Source: Nitrospirota bacterium | GTDB taxonomy: Bacteria; Nitrospirota; Thermodesulfovibrionia; SZUA-242 | DNA length: 64,000 bases | Reading direction: 5' to 3' | NCBI GenBank assembly: GCA_016212095.1 | Contig: JACRHH010000011.1 | Span: 1 to 64,000, forward strand | Shown: piece by piece, positions 43,009 to 51,407 of the stretch | Numbering within the stretch: position 1 is the stretch's first letter | How the letters are laid out: each line of letters opens with the position of its first letter | Notes under the pieces: model-generated | What the model was told of the DNA's origin: nothing | Databases searched by the model: none | What the model saw: the letters and a program-made list of their open reading frames with translations, nothing else | Translations under genes and position numbers: made by a program

Positions 43009-43679
43009 CAGAGTATCCGTATCGGATTGCGTTCCTGTTCGGTTGAACTGAAATCATCGCCGCCAAGCTGAATCACCTTGCCGTCGAGCGTAACCGTGTA
43101 TGCGTGTTGGGAATCGAAGTCGATACCGCCAACGATGCCTCCCTCCACAACCAGCGGCTTGACCACATCCGCGCCACTCAACAGTTTAAGCACATGAATG
43201 CGTCCGGTTACATCGGCCTTTCTCATCTCGTCGGGCGATGCGGCTGAAATGTAGCCCACGGATGTTCCGACATAGACGTTGTGCATCTGGTACTCATCAG
43301 TGTCTATGCTGGGAGCGCCCCAGACCTTCTCGCCTTTCTCCAGCGAAATGACCTTTGCCCCGCCGGACTCGTCCTTCCAGAGCGGCTCAACCTTGCTTCC
43401 ATCAATGCGCAGACCGAAGATGTGATAATTCCGCGTATCCTGATCCTCAAGGCTGTCACGCCCGCCGGTTCCAAACACGATGCTCTTTTCGAACACCGCA
43501 ACCTCAGCGCCTATGGGTTCCAGCGCGTTCAGCGGCGTACCGGTTCCGTCCCCCTTGTCTGTCACCACAAATATAGGCAGCGGATCGCCGCTTGCGGCGA
43601 ATGCCTGTTTCAGAGGGCCGCAGACAGCAAAAACAGTTACTGCCGCAACAATTACGCTTTTCATGATCATGTTTTTCAT
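42993..43679 (-). CDS. Secreted PilY1 C-terminal propeller protein (split PilY1)
   Basis: 228 residues. Signal peptide 1-28 (MKNMIMKSVIVAAVTVFAVC...QAFAAS) then sequence that matches the last part of the PilY1 beta-propeller: LEPIGAEVAVFEKSIVFGTG, the DQDTRNYHIFGLRID element that pairs with FYGIxD in other PilY1 proteins, and VGGIDFDSQHAYTVTLDGKV. The start at 43679 is chosen because it gives a signal peptide and has GGAG...GAGG upstream; it follows the pilY1 stop by 28 bp in another frame. PilY1 therefore appears to be made as two exported chains. Confidence 0.75.
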   Translation of the reverse strand: MKNMIMKSVIVAAVTVFAVCGPLKQAFAASGDPLPIFVVTDKGDGTGTPLNALEPIGAEVAVFEKSIVFGTGGRDSLEDQDTRNYHIFGLRIDGSKVEPLWKDESGGAKVISLEKGEKVWGAPSIDTDEYQMHNVYVGTSVGYISAASPDEMRKADVTGRIHVLKLLSGADVVKPLVVEGGIVGGIDFDSQHAYTVTLDGKVIQLGGDDFSSTEQERNPIRILWWKKL

Positions 43680-43707
43680 GTTACGCCTCGCTCCATTACT
43701 TTTGCAG

Positions 43708-46700
43708 CTACTCTGTTTTAAGGCTCTTTCCGTCGGATGTCCGAATCGCCCAAAGCCTTCCCTGCATGTCGCCGAATACCGCATAGTCGTCCGTGCCGTT
43801 GCCGTCCGCATCCATCAGAGATGGCATCGCGGGCGTCTGGTTTACGTTGGCCGCCGAGTGATCCACCTTGGCCGTGTACGGCAGTTCCGTCTGCCAGACA
43901 ACATCGCCGGTCACGAAATCCAGCGCCGTAATGCTGACGCCGTAAACACATGTATCGCGGTTTTCCGGATTCGTGACGCAATCATAAGCAGGCGAGGCCT
44001 TATCCTTCTTTTTCGCCCAACTCGACGTTACAAACACATATGTGGAAAGCGTGTTTCCGATCTGCACCCTGCCTATGGCAGCGCCCTTTGTGTTGCCCAT
44101 GTTGCAGTTACGCGATACGCCCTTGCATTGCGGCTTCCCGCTGAAATCCCTCGCGCTTGTGTCGTTGAAGGTTTTCTCCCAGATAAGGCGCGGATGGTAC
44201 GGATCGTTCACGTCCATCGCAAAAACTATTCCCTGATTCACCGACTTGACCTGCGCTGTTCCCACAAGCACTGTCCGCCATGAATCGGGTTTGTTGTCCG
44301 CGTTGGTATCGATGAAAAAATCTCCAAGCGCCGGGGAGCCGTCAACCGACACCACGGGCTCGAAGTTCGACTGAGCGTTGGCCAGATCCGGCTCGAAAGG
44401 CTGATCTTTCAGATACGGAAGCAGCGTGGACGGGATATATGCCCAGATTTCCTTGCCTGCGTTGGCATCGTCATGGTCTTTGTAGCTGAAATTGCCGCAT
44501 CTTGCGTCAGGCTTTGTGGCGGCATCGGGCGAGGCCGCGTAGAAAGCATGAAGCATACCGTCATCCGCGCCGGCCAGAACGAACTTGTCACGTTGTTTGG
44601 CCCCCTTGGCCACGTTGGAGCAGCCAAGAAGCGCGGGAGTGGAGTTCTCAATCGCCCAGAGCTTCGAACCCAGTTCCGTCTTGCCGTAGGGTAATATTTC
44701 GGTTGCCGCCGACCGGCCGCGCACGGTGTTTATCAGGGCGCTGGTCGGTTTTGCGCCGCCGGAATCCCTGGCTGTGCCCAGATACTGCCTGAGGGTTTCC
44801 CTGCTCGCGGACGAAAAATCGAGTATCTCGGCGCTTCCAGGTTTATTCGTAAAGATGCCGCGAACCATCTGGTTCTGCGCGAAACCGGCCTCAGCGGTAG
44901 GATAGGTTTCGCCGTCGGAGCAGGCGTTACATGCCTTCGGCACCATCTTTGCCGCATCCCAAAGCTCCTCTGCCGGATTTTTCTTCATGTCCAGTGCCTT
45001 TAGATTTCCCCTGAAGGTTGGATAACGGAAGCTTGCCCTGTACATGATATTGTTTTTCACAATCGGCATGGTCTTGCCGTAATCCGCCGACTTCACCTGG
45101 AATTTCAGGCCAAGAAGCGAGTTCAGAACGAACTTCACGCCGCAGGTATTGCTGGCAGTGATATTCTTGAAGTAAGGAGCTTCCTGGATTGCAACAGGCA
45201 GTTCCCACAGCACGAAACAGGAACTGGCAAACGGGCCGAGCGTGGAAACAGCCGGAAGAGCGCCTGGAGCCGGCATGTCGAACGAAAACGACCTGTCATC
45301 CGCCAAACAGCTCACAGCGTTGTGGCCGGTGTCTTTCGGCTCGCAAATCTCATCGCCGGACTTTTCGTCCGCGATCTTTTTCAGTTCCGAGTTCCGGTTC
45401 CCGCCGAAAGACACCTCGAAATCGGTTATTGTCACCTTCTGCCCGGTCTGGTTCAACAGGCTTATGCCGATCAGGTTCTGCGCCGTCACATCAACGCTGG
45501 AACCGGTCATGTCCAGCTTAAGGGTTCCGTCACTGTTTTTCGGGTCGGATTCGCCCTTGCCGGTCTTGGGATCGAACGTGGCTGTAGGGCATTTTGTCTT
45601 GTCTCCGCTACATCCGGCATGAACCACCGTCATCACAACCTTGGTGCTTTGGTCTCGAAGCGGAGATGCGTTATCGAAGGCAAGCTTAAGCCCCCTGCCG
45701 GTCTGAACGCACGCGGCCCGGCTCCCGCTTCCCGGCGAACAGATATTCGCGGTAACAGTGCCGTCGCTTTTGGTCTCGTTGATGGTCAACAGTTTTGTTC
45801 CGGCGTTGCCTGGAAACTCAACGATGATGTTTCGGACAATCATGTCGTTACTTGTAAGATTTCCATAGAGTATGTTGCCGATTGACGAGACATCGCCTTC
45901 GGTCTTGTAGGATGCGGACTTCATGTTCAGATACATGAAATCGTCGGAGGCGGACACGGCAAGAGGAGTGGCCGGATTCGATATGTCGAGCGATGCCTTG
46001 GGGCAGTTAATGCCGGAGGTGCAGTTGTCGTGAACAATCTCAACCGTAACCACGCTTGACCTGTCAAGGACATCGTCGAAAGAAAGCGACATCCACTTTT
46101 CCGGAGATTTGGGGTCGCCCAATGCCAGGCATTGCAGATACGAATGTCCGGCCAGATAGGTTATATAACCGCCGGTCGGTGAACCGTTCACACGACCGCC
46201 AAGGAAATAGTCATAGTAGTAGTAATCGTCGTTGCCCATTCCATACGAACCGGCTCCCTTCACCACATCCGGATCATCATGAATCAGGCGCTTGACCGTA
46301 TCGTTATATTTGTAGCCGCTGTTCATGTTCGGCCTCATGTTGACAATGAATCCGCCAGACGGAATAGGCTTGAAATTCCAGCCTCCACATTGCGAGAGAT
46401 AGAATCCCGGTTCCTCGATCTTCACCTCGCCCGGATACCGGTACAGGCTAGTTCCCACGTCGTATTTGGCGCCGTTCACCTGGAGCCTCGGCTTGGCCTT
46501 GTTGCGGTCGATAAGGAAACCGTCCGCGCCGTTGGTTACGTTGTTGTCTGGAACCACGCCCAGCGGGTTCACCTTTGTATCGGCAATGGCGCTCTCAACG
46601 CTCGATATGGACGCCGACTGGAAAAATCCGGCGTTTCCGGCCTCAAGGAACTTGCGAATGCCGTTCACAACCGAATTTTCTATCCCGGCGGCCTCGCCCC

Positions 46701-47472
46701 ATATCTGCCAGTGAGGAGCCCAAAGGAGCTGATAGCTGTCCAAAACGCCGGATGCAATCTGGTTCGAATTGACGAATTCAAAAACATAATCCTTCCAGTT
46801 GAACAGGCCGCTCACGCGCAGGTAGCTCATCAACACATCCTTCGAACCTTCTCCAAGCACGGCAACCTTCGGCGTCCGCCCCATCAGCACCTTGTCGTAA
46901 TTGATCGTGAAGTCGGTCTTGGCCACGTGGGCCTTGGCGTCGGGATAGACCCTCAGGAACCGCTTGAGTTCATCGATGGACAGGTCGCTCTTGTCGATCA
47001 CAAACGGGCCGCCCATGTAGCGAACCGGCGACGCGCCGCCAGAACTGTTTTTGGCCTTGCTGTTCAGGATTTCCACAAGCGGGGTGTTTCCGGCAATCTC
47101 GAAGTCCGTATCGTGCTGCCCCTTCTTGTCGGAACGCACTCCCCAGTAGATCGGGATAGACTTGCAGTTGCCCAGGATCTTGCGCTGAAACGGCGTCGAG
47201 CCGTCCTTGTTCGAGCAGTTGTCCGGATCGTCGCCCCGGTCGAGCATCGCGTATATCATGCCGTAGGCCTGAAACACGCCTTTGTCGTTTGCATCGGTGT
47301 CGCATTCGGCAGGAAGCCCAGCGATCTTCGCCGGATCGTTGTTGGGCTGCCAGCATGCGTCAACCGGAATAATGAACGAACCGGCAGGAAATGTTTTCTC
47401 CGTGGCCAAAGCCATGTCTGCCAACAAGGCAAATCCCAATACGGCGAATGCCGCAATCAGTACATGTTTCAT
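43708..47472 (-). CDS. pilY1: PilY1-type type IV pilus tip/biogenesis protein, main part
   Basis: 1254-residue exported protein: signal peptide (MKHVLIAAFAVLGFALLADMALA), large variable N-terminal region, and C-terminal beta-propeller with PilY1 hallmarks (FVLAGADDGMLHAFYA, IWAYIPSTLLPYLKDQ, VDGSPALGDFFIDTNADNKPD, WRTVLVGTAQVKSVNQGIVFAMDVNDPYHPRLIW, MDADGNGTDDYAVFGDMQGRLWAI). The DxDxNxxD-like motif in the last segment is the calcium site. It stops right after GRLWAI, short of the usual end, and the rest is encoded by the next gene. Start 47472 has AGAGGTG upstream. Confidence 0.88.
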   Translation of the reverse strand: MKHVLIAAFAVLGFALLADMALATEKTFPAGSFIIPVDACWQPNNDPAKIAGLPAECDTDANDKGVFQAYGMIYAMLDRGDDPDNCSNKDGSTPFQRKILGNCKSIPIYWGVRSDKKGQHDTDFEIAGNTPLVEILNSKAKNSSGGASPVRYMGGPFVIDKSDLSIDELKRFLRVYPDAKAHVAKTDFTINYDKVLMGRTPKVAVLGEGSKDVLMSYLRVSGLFNWKDYVFEFVNSNQIASGVLDSYQLLWAPHWQIWGEAAGIENSVVNGIRKFLEAGNAGFFQSASISSVESAIADTKVNPLGVVPDNNVTNGADGFLIDRNKAKPRLQVNGAKYDVGTSLYRYPGEVKIEEPGFYLSQCGGWNFKPIPSGGFIVNMRPNMNSGYKYNDTVKRLIHDDPDVVKGAGSYGMGNDDYYYYDYFLGGRVNGSPTGGYITYLAGHSYLQCLALGDPKSPEKWMSLSFDDVLDRSSVVTVEIVHDNCTSGINCPKASLDISNPATPLAVSASDDFMYLNMKSASYKTEGDVSSIGNILYGNLTSNDMIVRNIIVEFPGNAGTKLLTINETKSDGTVTANICSPGSGSRAACVQTGRGLKLAFDNASPLRDQSTKVVMTVVHAGCSGDKTKCPTATFDPKTGKGESDPKNSDGTLKLDMTGSSVDVTAQNLIGISLLNQTGQKVTITDFEVSFGGNRNSELKKIADEKSGDEICEPKDTGHNAVSCLADDRSFSFDMPAPGALPAVSTLGPFASSCFVLWELPVAIQEAPYFKNITASNTCGVKFVLNSLLGLKFQVKSADYGKTMPIVKNNIMYRASFRYPTFRGNLKALDMKKNPAEELWDAAKMVPKACNACSDGETYPTAEAGFAQNQMVRGIFTNKPGSAEILDFSSASRETLRQYLGTARDSGGAKPTSALINTVRGRSAATEILPYGKTELGSKLWAIENSTPALLGCSNVAKGAKQRDKFVLAGADDGMLHAFYAASPDAATKPDARCGNFSYKDHDDANAGKEIWAYIPSTLLPYLKDQPFEPDLANAQSNFEPVVSVDGSPALGDFFIDTNADNKPDSWRTVLVGTAQVKSVNQGIVFAMDVNDPYHPRLIWEKTFNDTSARDFSGKPQCKGVSRNCNMGNTKGAAIGRVQIGNTLSTYVFVTSSWAKKKDKASPAYDCVTNPENRDTCVYGVSITALDFVTGDVVWQTELPYTAKVDHSAANVNQTPAMPSLMDADGNGTDDYAVFGDMQGRLWAIRTSDGKSLKTE

Positions 47473-47504
47473 CCAGTTCACCTCTTTCACCTCGCCGCCT
47501 TACG

Positions 47505-48149
47505 CTACTGCCGCCTCACAATCGCTTCCTTTTTTCCGCCGGACTGGGGCGACGCGCCGGATTTAGCCACGCCCTGTCCCTTCTGCTTGTAAGTCTGCGA
47601 ACCGGAGAACATTATCATTGCCTGAACGCCGGTGTAGGAATCGTCGCTGGTTTCGGCCTTCATATCGGAGCCGATATCCCTTGCCGACGAGAATGCGTAG
47701 ATGATCGTATCGGAATCCTCCGCATATGAGCCCGCGGCGTCTTCGTTGTCCCTTGCAAAAAGATCCAGCGCCACGGATTTGGCTCCCTTTGCCGCGCCGT
47801 CAAGCAACAGGTCATCGCATTTTAGCGGCACAATATTCTTTGTGCAGTCCAGTTTTCGAAACGAAGCATCGTTTCCGGCATTGTTCAGCAGTCCGCACCA
47901 GTCCGGCGGCTGGCATCCGTTGGCCCAAAGGGCGTCCCTCAGGATTTCGATGCCGTACTCCGCGCCGTAGTAGCTGTACGTCTTCTGCTTGGAAGCGGCC
48001 ACGGTTTTTGTATATTGAACAACCTGCCCTATCAGGGCCACGGCAAGCATGAGCATTACCGCCGAGAAAGCCACGGCGGCAACCAGCGCGATGCCCGACT
48101 CATTTCGCAGATGGCGAAGGAGCGTCTTGCTTTTATTATTTATATACAA
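47505..48149 (-). CDS. pilX: PilX-type minor pilin
   Basis: 214 residues. N-terminal NESGIALVAAVAFSAVMLMLAVALIGQVVQY is the PilX_N hydrophobic helix (no canonical Glu+5, as is usual for this family), followed by the YYGAEYGIEILRDAL segment. Between pilW and pilY1, overlapping pilW by 14 bp. Confidence 0.82.
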   Translation of the reverse strand: MYINNKSKTLLRHLRNESGIALVAAVAFSAVMLMLAVALIGQVVQYTKTVAASKQKTYSYYGAEYGIEILRDALWANGCQPPDWCGLLNNAGNDASFRKLDCTKNIVPLKCDDLLLDGAAKGAKSVALDLFARDNEDAAGSYAEDSDTIIYAFSSARDIGSDMKAETSDDSYTGVQAMIMFSGSQTYKQKGQGVAKSGASPQSGGKKEAIVRRQ

Positions 48150-49191
48150 GGTTTTTCACCTCCACAGCCTTCGTCAGAAGCAGGCGGCGGAATGAATCGT
48201 TGTACGGGCCGAGAACAACTCCGGTAATCGGAGGCGATTGGGGGTTGTCCGGATCCTGCAACGTGCCGAGCACATACTTCTCATCATTTGTGTAGCCGGA
48301 ATCCGGAACCTCAGCCTTCAAAAGCACCCAGATGCGGATGGCGGCAAGATTTTCCAGATCGCCTGCGCCAATCGTGGAACCAACGGACATCCTGTTGTCG
48401 GCCCCGCGAACGAAAAACTCGTACTGAAGCCCGTCAACGCCGCCAAGGATATTGTCGTTGCCGGAAGTAAAGTCAATCTTGTTGACGGTATTGATGCCGC
48501 AGTCCGCGTCCCATTCAACACGGGAAAGCTGACGATCGCCGTCAACCTGAAAACCCAAACGCTGCACGGAATAAACCATGCTGCCCCCCGGAACTGTCTG
48601 GTCGATGCTTCCTGAGATCGATATCACATTATTTTCACTGCTGATGCCGGAAACCTCATACACCCTCTTGCCGGTTGTCGGCGAAAGCGTCTCAAAGGTT
48701 ATCAGCGAGCGGGCGTTGCCCTTAGACTCGGATGTCGGTTTTATCCGGGTTGAACCCTGCATCGACTTACTGTTGAAACTTGCGGAAAAGCTGTTCGATC
48801 CTGAACTGAAATCGTTCGTCAACGTCAGGAAATAGTTACCTTCCGTCACTTCCCTGGCTTCTTTTACATCGCGCTCAACCGGGATCGAAGTCAAGAAGTC
48901 GAGCGTGTCGAAACGATCACCGTCGGAATGATTGACCGTGCTGATGCCGCCGCCGCAAAAGGACAGGTTCGAAGCCGGGCCAACAAGAAAACCGGCCATC
49001 TTGACCTCCTCGGCAAGATAGTTCAATATCTGGTTGCCCCGCAGTGAGAGCATCTGTTTGTCGCTTACATGCGAAGACTGCTTTTTGAAGAAGGTGAACG
49101 CCGGATAGAGAAGCGCGATGAATCCGGCAAATACGGCCATGGCCACCAGAAGCTCGGTGAGCGTGGTTCCACGCTGATTCGAAAGACGCAC
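48136..49191 (-). CDS. pilW: PilW-type minor pilin
   Basis: 351 residues. Prepilin leader MRLSNQRG with cleavage before TTLTELLVAMAVFAGFIALLY, Glu at +5. The N-terminal helix continues with LRGNQILNYLAEEVKMAGFLVG, characteristic of PilW. The globular domain is beta-rich (EYFVRGADNRMSVGS-like ending). 3 bp after pilV. Confidence 0.88.
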   Translation of the reverse strand: MRLSNQRGTTLTELLVAMAVFAGFIALLYPAFTFFKKQSSHVSDKQMLSLRGNQILNYLAEEVKMAGFLVGPASNLSFCGGGISTVNHSDGDRFDTLDFLTSIPVERDVKEAREVTEGNYFLTLTNDFSSGSNSFSASFNSKSMQGSTRIKPTSESKGNARSLITFETLSPTTGKRVYEVSGISSENNVISISGSIDQTVPGGSMVYSVQRLGFQVDGDRQLSRVEWDADCGINTVNKIDFTSGNDNILGGVDGLQYEFFVRGADNRMSVGSTIGAGDLENLAAIRIWVLLKAEVPDSGYTNDEKYVLGTLQDPDNPQSPPITGVVLGPYNDSFRRLLLTKAVEVKNLVYK

Positions 49192-49194
49192 CGG

Positions 49195-49632
49195 CTACCT
49201 CCCCATGATCGCGACCAGCGGATTCGGCAAACTGATAGTTTCGCCGCGAAGATCGGCGCTGACATTGACCGACAGCATGAGCGGCTTGCTGCCGTCAGGC
49301 AGGTTGCTGCCCTTCCACAGCTCAACCGTTCGGGTAATCGTATACTCAACGCCACCCCGCGTCTCGGTCACTTCACGTTTCACGGCACCACGGGAGAAAT
49401 CAAGTGTGAAATTGGCTGGATCGGTCTTCATCCTGTCCAGTTCGTCGGCGGCTAGCGTCTGAATCTCGGCGCGCACGGCGTTGTCTTTGTCCACGCGGGA
49501 GGAAGTAACCAGAAGCGGTATTATCGCGGCAAGCGAAATGGAAAACACAAGAATAGCCACAAGAACTTCCACAAGACTGAAGCCCGCGCAGCGCAAACGA
49601 GTACAAAACACCTTGGAATCCATCCTGTTCAT
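49195..49632 (-). CDS. pilV: PilV-type minor pilin
   Basis: 145 residues. Prepilin leader ends RLRCAG, cleavage before FSLVEVLVAILVFSISLAAIIPLL with Glu at +5. The conserved ADELDRMKTDPANF-like helix follows. ATG 49632 is preferred over the longer frame (49719) because GGGTGG lies 8 bases upstream and the leader then has normal length. First gene of pilV-pilW-pilX-pilY1 and followers. Confidence 0.88.
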   Translation of the reverse strand: MNRMDSKVFCTRLRCAGFSLVEVLVAILVFSISLAAIIPLLVTSSRVDKDNAVRAEIQTLAADELDRMKTDPANFTLDFSRGAVKREVTETRGGVEYTITRTVELWKGSNLPDGSKPLMLSVNVSADLRGETISLPNPLVAIMGR

Positions 49633-49779
49633 TTTTATTGCCACCCGTTTTATTACTGCAAGTTCCGCCTCAACAGGCGATAAATGGAAACGCCCTTTGC
49701 GGCAGTTCATGCAAAGCAATTTTCGAGCCTGTAGGCAGCAATGAATTCGGCATGTTGCAACTCTCTGTTTTATTTATCG

Positions 49780-49808
49780 TTTTATCCAATAATAACGGCA
49801 AATGACAA
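49780..49808 (-). promoter_or_regulatory. Possible promoter of the minor pilin operon
   Basis: Minus-strand TTGTCA (49803-49808) with ATAAAA (49780-49785) at 17 bp or GATAAA at 16 bp, about 150 bp upstream of pilV. A palindrome CTTACAGCACTGTAAG lies just upstream near 49836. No sigma-54 type -24/-12 box was clear. Confidence 0.3.
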
Positions 49809-49873
49809 CCGACGCCATGTAACCGCTTACAGTGCTGTAAGAATTTTGTTACATAAACCGGTGTGGAAAATTT

Positions 49874-50255
49874 GAAGCAGGCCATAAGCCGGGTTCTGTA
49901 ACCAAGTGAAAACCTACGCTTTCACATGGCGTGACCATTTGTCTTGCGCCGCCGTTGCCGGCGGCGTCTCGCGACCGTACCCGGAGAGATTGGACGGGCA
50001 ATCCCTCTCCCTATAAGGCCTTGCTCCAGGCGGGGTTTACCAGGCCGCGACGGTTGCCCGCCGCGCCGGTGAGCTCTTGCCTCACCTTTTCACCCTTATC
50101 CGGCTCGCCCTTTCAGGCTAACCGGACGGTCTCCCTTTCTGTGGCACTTTCCTTCACGTCGCCGTGAGTCGTCGTTAACGACCGCCCTGCCCTGCGGAGC
50201 CCGGACTTTCCTCCCCCGGCGCTTTCGCGCCGGAAGCGGCCACCTGGCCTGCTTC
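49874..50255 (-). ncRNA. rnpB: RNase P RNA, bacterial class A
   Basis: About 382 bases. The 5' end GAAGCAGGCCAGGTGGCCGC and 3' end TTATGGCCTGCTTC form helix P1. The conserved core is visible: GGGGGAGGAAAGTCCGGGCT near the 5' end, GATAAGGGTGAAAAGGTG in the middle, and ACAGAACCCGGCTTA near the 3' end. It processes tRNA 5' ends. The 5' 81 bases also encode the end of the zinc-ribbon protein on the same strand. Confidence 0.97.
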
Positions 50256-50957
50256 AGCTTGATAATACAACATCCGCCCGCATTCGGAACACGACATGAT
50301 CTTCGCGTTTGAACGAACCTCGTTGAAAAGCTGCGGCGGAATCGTCATGTGACAACCCTTGCATATCCCATTTTCCACCCTCGCAAGGGCCAGGCCATGA
50401 CGCGTGCCCATAAGATGCTTGTAGCGGCCATAAAGCTCGGAGCCGATCAGCTTTACAGCCTCGGCCCGCTCGGCGATCAACTCGGCGTTTTCGGCCTCAA
50501 TCGCCTTGCCTCTCTCGGCAACCACGCTCTTTGTCTTTTCCCACTCTGCGTTAGCCTCGCGAAACGCGGCCTCAACCACCTTGCGATCGGGCTCCATAGC
50601 CTCGATCTCTTCCATGACCGCAAGAATTTCGTCCTCGATCTTGCGCACAGAGGAGTGAGCCGCGTCGATCTCCTTCAGCCGGGCCTGATACTCGACGTTG
50701 GTTTTGACTTCGGAAACCTTGCTTTTGAGCGTTTTTATACGATTCAGCGAATCTTCGAGGTCTCCATCGCGCGTCTTCTTTTTCTTTTGCAGAGCATCCA
50801 GACGGGCCTTGTACTGCGCCTCGCGTGTGCGCGCGCCATCTAGCACGCCTTCTGTTTCGGCAAGCCGAGCCGGTATGCCGGCGAGTTCGGCCTTGTTCCG
50901 GAGAAGGCGGGTATCTATCGCCTGCAGGATTATCAGATGAGACAGTTCTTCGTCCAA
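50175..50957 (-). CDS. C4-type zinc-ribbon coiled-coil protein (DUF164 type)
   Basis: 260-residue cytoplasmic protein: a long antiparallel coiled coil (about 5-185) followed by a zinc ribbon with CxxC pairs (GICKGCHMTIPP and IMSCSECGRMLYY). Homologues normally end at CGRxLYY; here translation continues for about 28 residues (AEAGQVAASGAKAPGEESPG...) because the stop codon lies within rnpB. It lies between the tRNA and RNase P genes. Role unknown; the family is often near RNA-metabolism genes. Confidence 0.88.
   Translation of the reverse strand: MDEELSHLIILQAIDTRLLRNKAELAGIPARLAETEGVLDGARTREAQYKARLDALQKKKKTRDGDLEDSLNRIKTLKSKVSEVKTNVEYQARLKEIDAAHSSVRKIEDEILAVMEEIEAMEPDRKVVEAAFREANAEWEKTKSVVAERGKAIEAENAELIAERAEAVKLIGSELYGRYKHLMGTRHGLALARVENGICKGCHMTIPPQLFNEVRSNAKIMSCSECGRMLYYQAEAGQVAASGAKAPGEESPGSAGQGGR
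50262..50267 (-). promoter_or_regulatory. -10 element for rnpB inside the zinc-ribbon gene
   Basis: Minus-strand TATTAT, 7 bases before the rnpB 5' end, the distance expected for a transcription start. The -35 is weak (TTCCGA). It lies in coding sequence. Confidence 0.35.
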
Positions 50958-50982
50958 GACTTGCCGCCTCCGTGGGGGTAGA

Positions 50983-51059
50983 TGGTGGGCCCACCAGGAT
51001 TCGAACCTGAGACCAACCGGTTATGAGCCGGTAGCTCTAACCAGCTGAGCTATGGGCCC
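50983..51059 (-). tRNA. tRNA with CAU anticodon, probably tRNA-Ile2
   Basis: 77 bases including encoded CCA. Acceptor GGGCCCA/TGGGCCC, D-arm GCTCAGCTGGTTAGAGC, anticodon arm ACCGG-CTCATAA-CCGGT (anticodon CAU), T-arm CAGGTTCGAATCCTG. The acceptor pairs C4-G69 and C5-G68 match the known TilS determinants for lysidine-modified tRNA-Ile2, so it probably reads AUA. Elongator tRNA-Met cannot be excluded. Confidence 0.9.
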
Positions 51060-51158
51060 CCGAATGAAGCTTCTTAAGTTAAACGATTTTATCCGCGCGA
51101 TGCAAGCAGCCGAAACAATGCGCCAAATAACAAGACACTTTCGTCCATACGTTTTCTG

Positions 51159-51164
51159 TATAAT
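51159..51164 (+). promoter_or_regulatory. TATAAT box adjacent to the DUF2905 start codon
   Basis: Perfect TATAAT ending 6 bases before the ATG at 51171, so the predicted transcript starts at the start codon (leaderless). There is no good -35 and no ribosome-binding site. Confidence 0.35.
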
Positions 51165-51170
51165 CCAGAC

Positions 51171-51386
51171 ATGCACCAGTTAGCCAAGTCCCTCATCGTT
51201 ATCGGCCTGCTGATCGCCGCAGCGGGCGGTTTGATGCTCGTAATCGAGCGCATCCCCGGCATCGGGCGGCTGCCGGGCGACATCGTTGTCGAGCGGAAGA
51301 ACTTCAGCTTCTACTTCCCGGTCGGAACAAGCATCCTGATAAGCATAATCCTGAGCCTTGTCATGTGGCTTTTCGGAAGGCGCTGA
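51171..51386 (+). CDS. DUF2905 family small membrane protein
   Basis: 71 residues with two membrane segments (about 5-25 and 48-68) separated by the conserved loop IPGIGRLPGDIVVERKNFSFYFP, which defines DUF2905. It is commonly found next to queA and ruvB, as here (22 bp before queA). Function unknown. Confidence 0.9.
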   Translation: MHQLAKSLIVIGLLIAAAGGLMLVIERIPGIGRLPGDIVVERKNFSFYFPVGTSILISIILSLVMWLFGRR

Positions 51387-51407
51387 GCGTTTAGATACAT
51401 ATCCGCC

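Noticed and set aside
43680-43811. Longer N-terminus of the PilY1 C-terminal protein
   Set aside because: It overlaps pilY1 in another frame and would bury the clear signal peptide starting at 43679.
46279-47592. 437-codon plus-strand open frame
   Set aside because: Antisense to pilY1 and pilX; no recognisable protein features.
49690-49780. Possible c-di-GMP (GEMM) riboswitch before pilV
   Set aside because: A CTTTGC/GCAAAG hairpin is present, but the conserved GEMM core and tetraloop-receptor segments are not.
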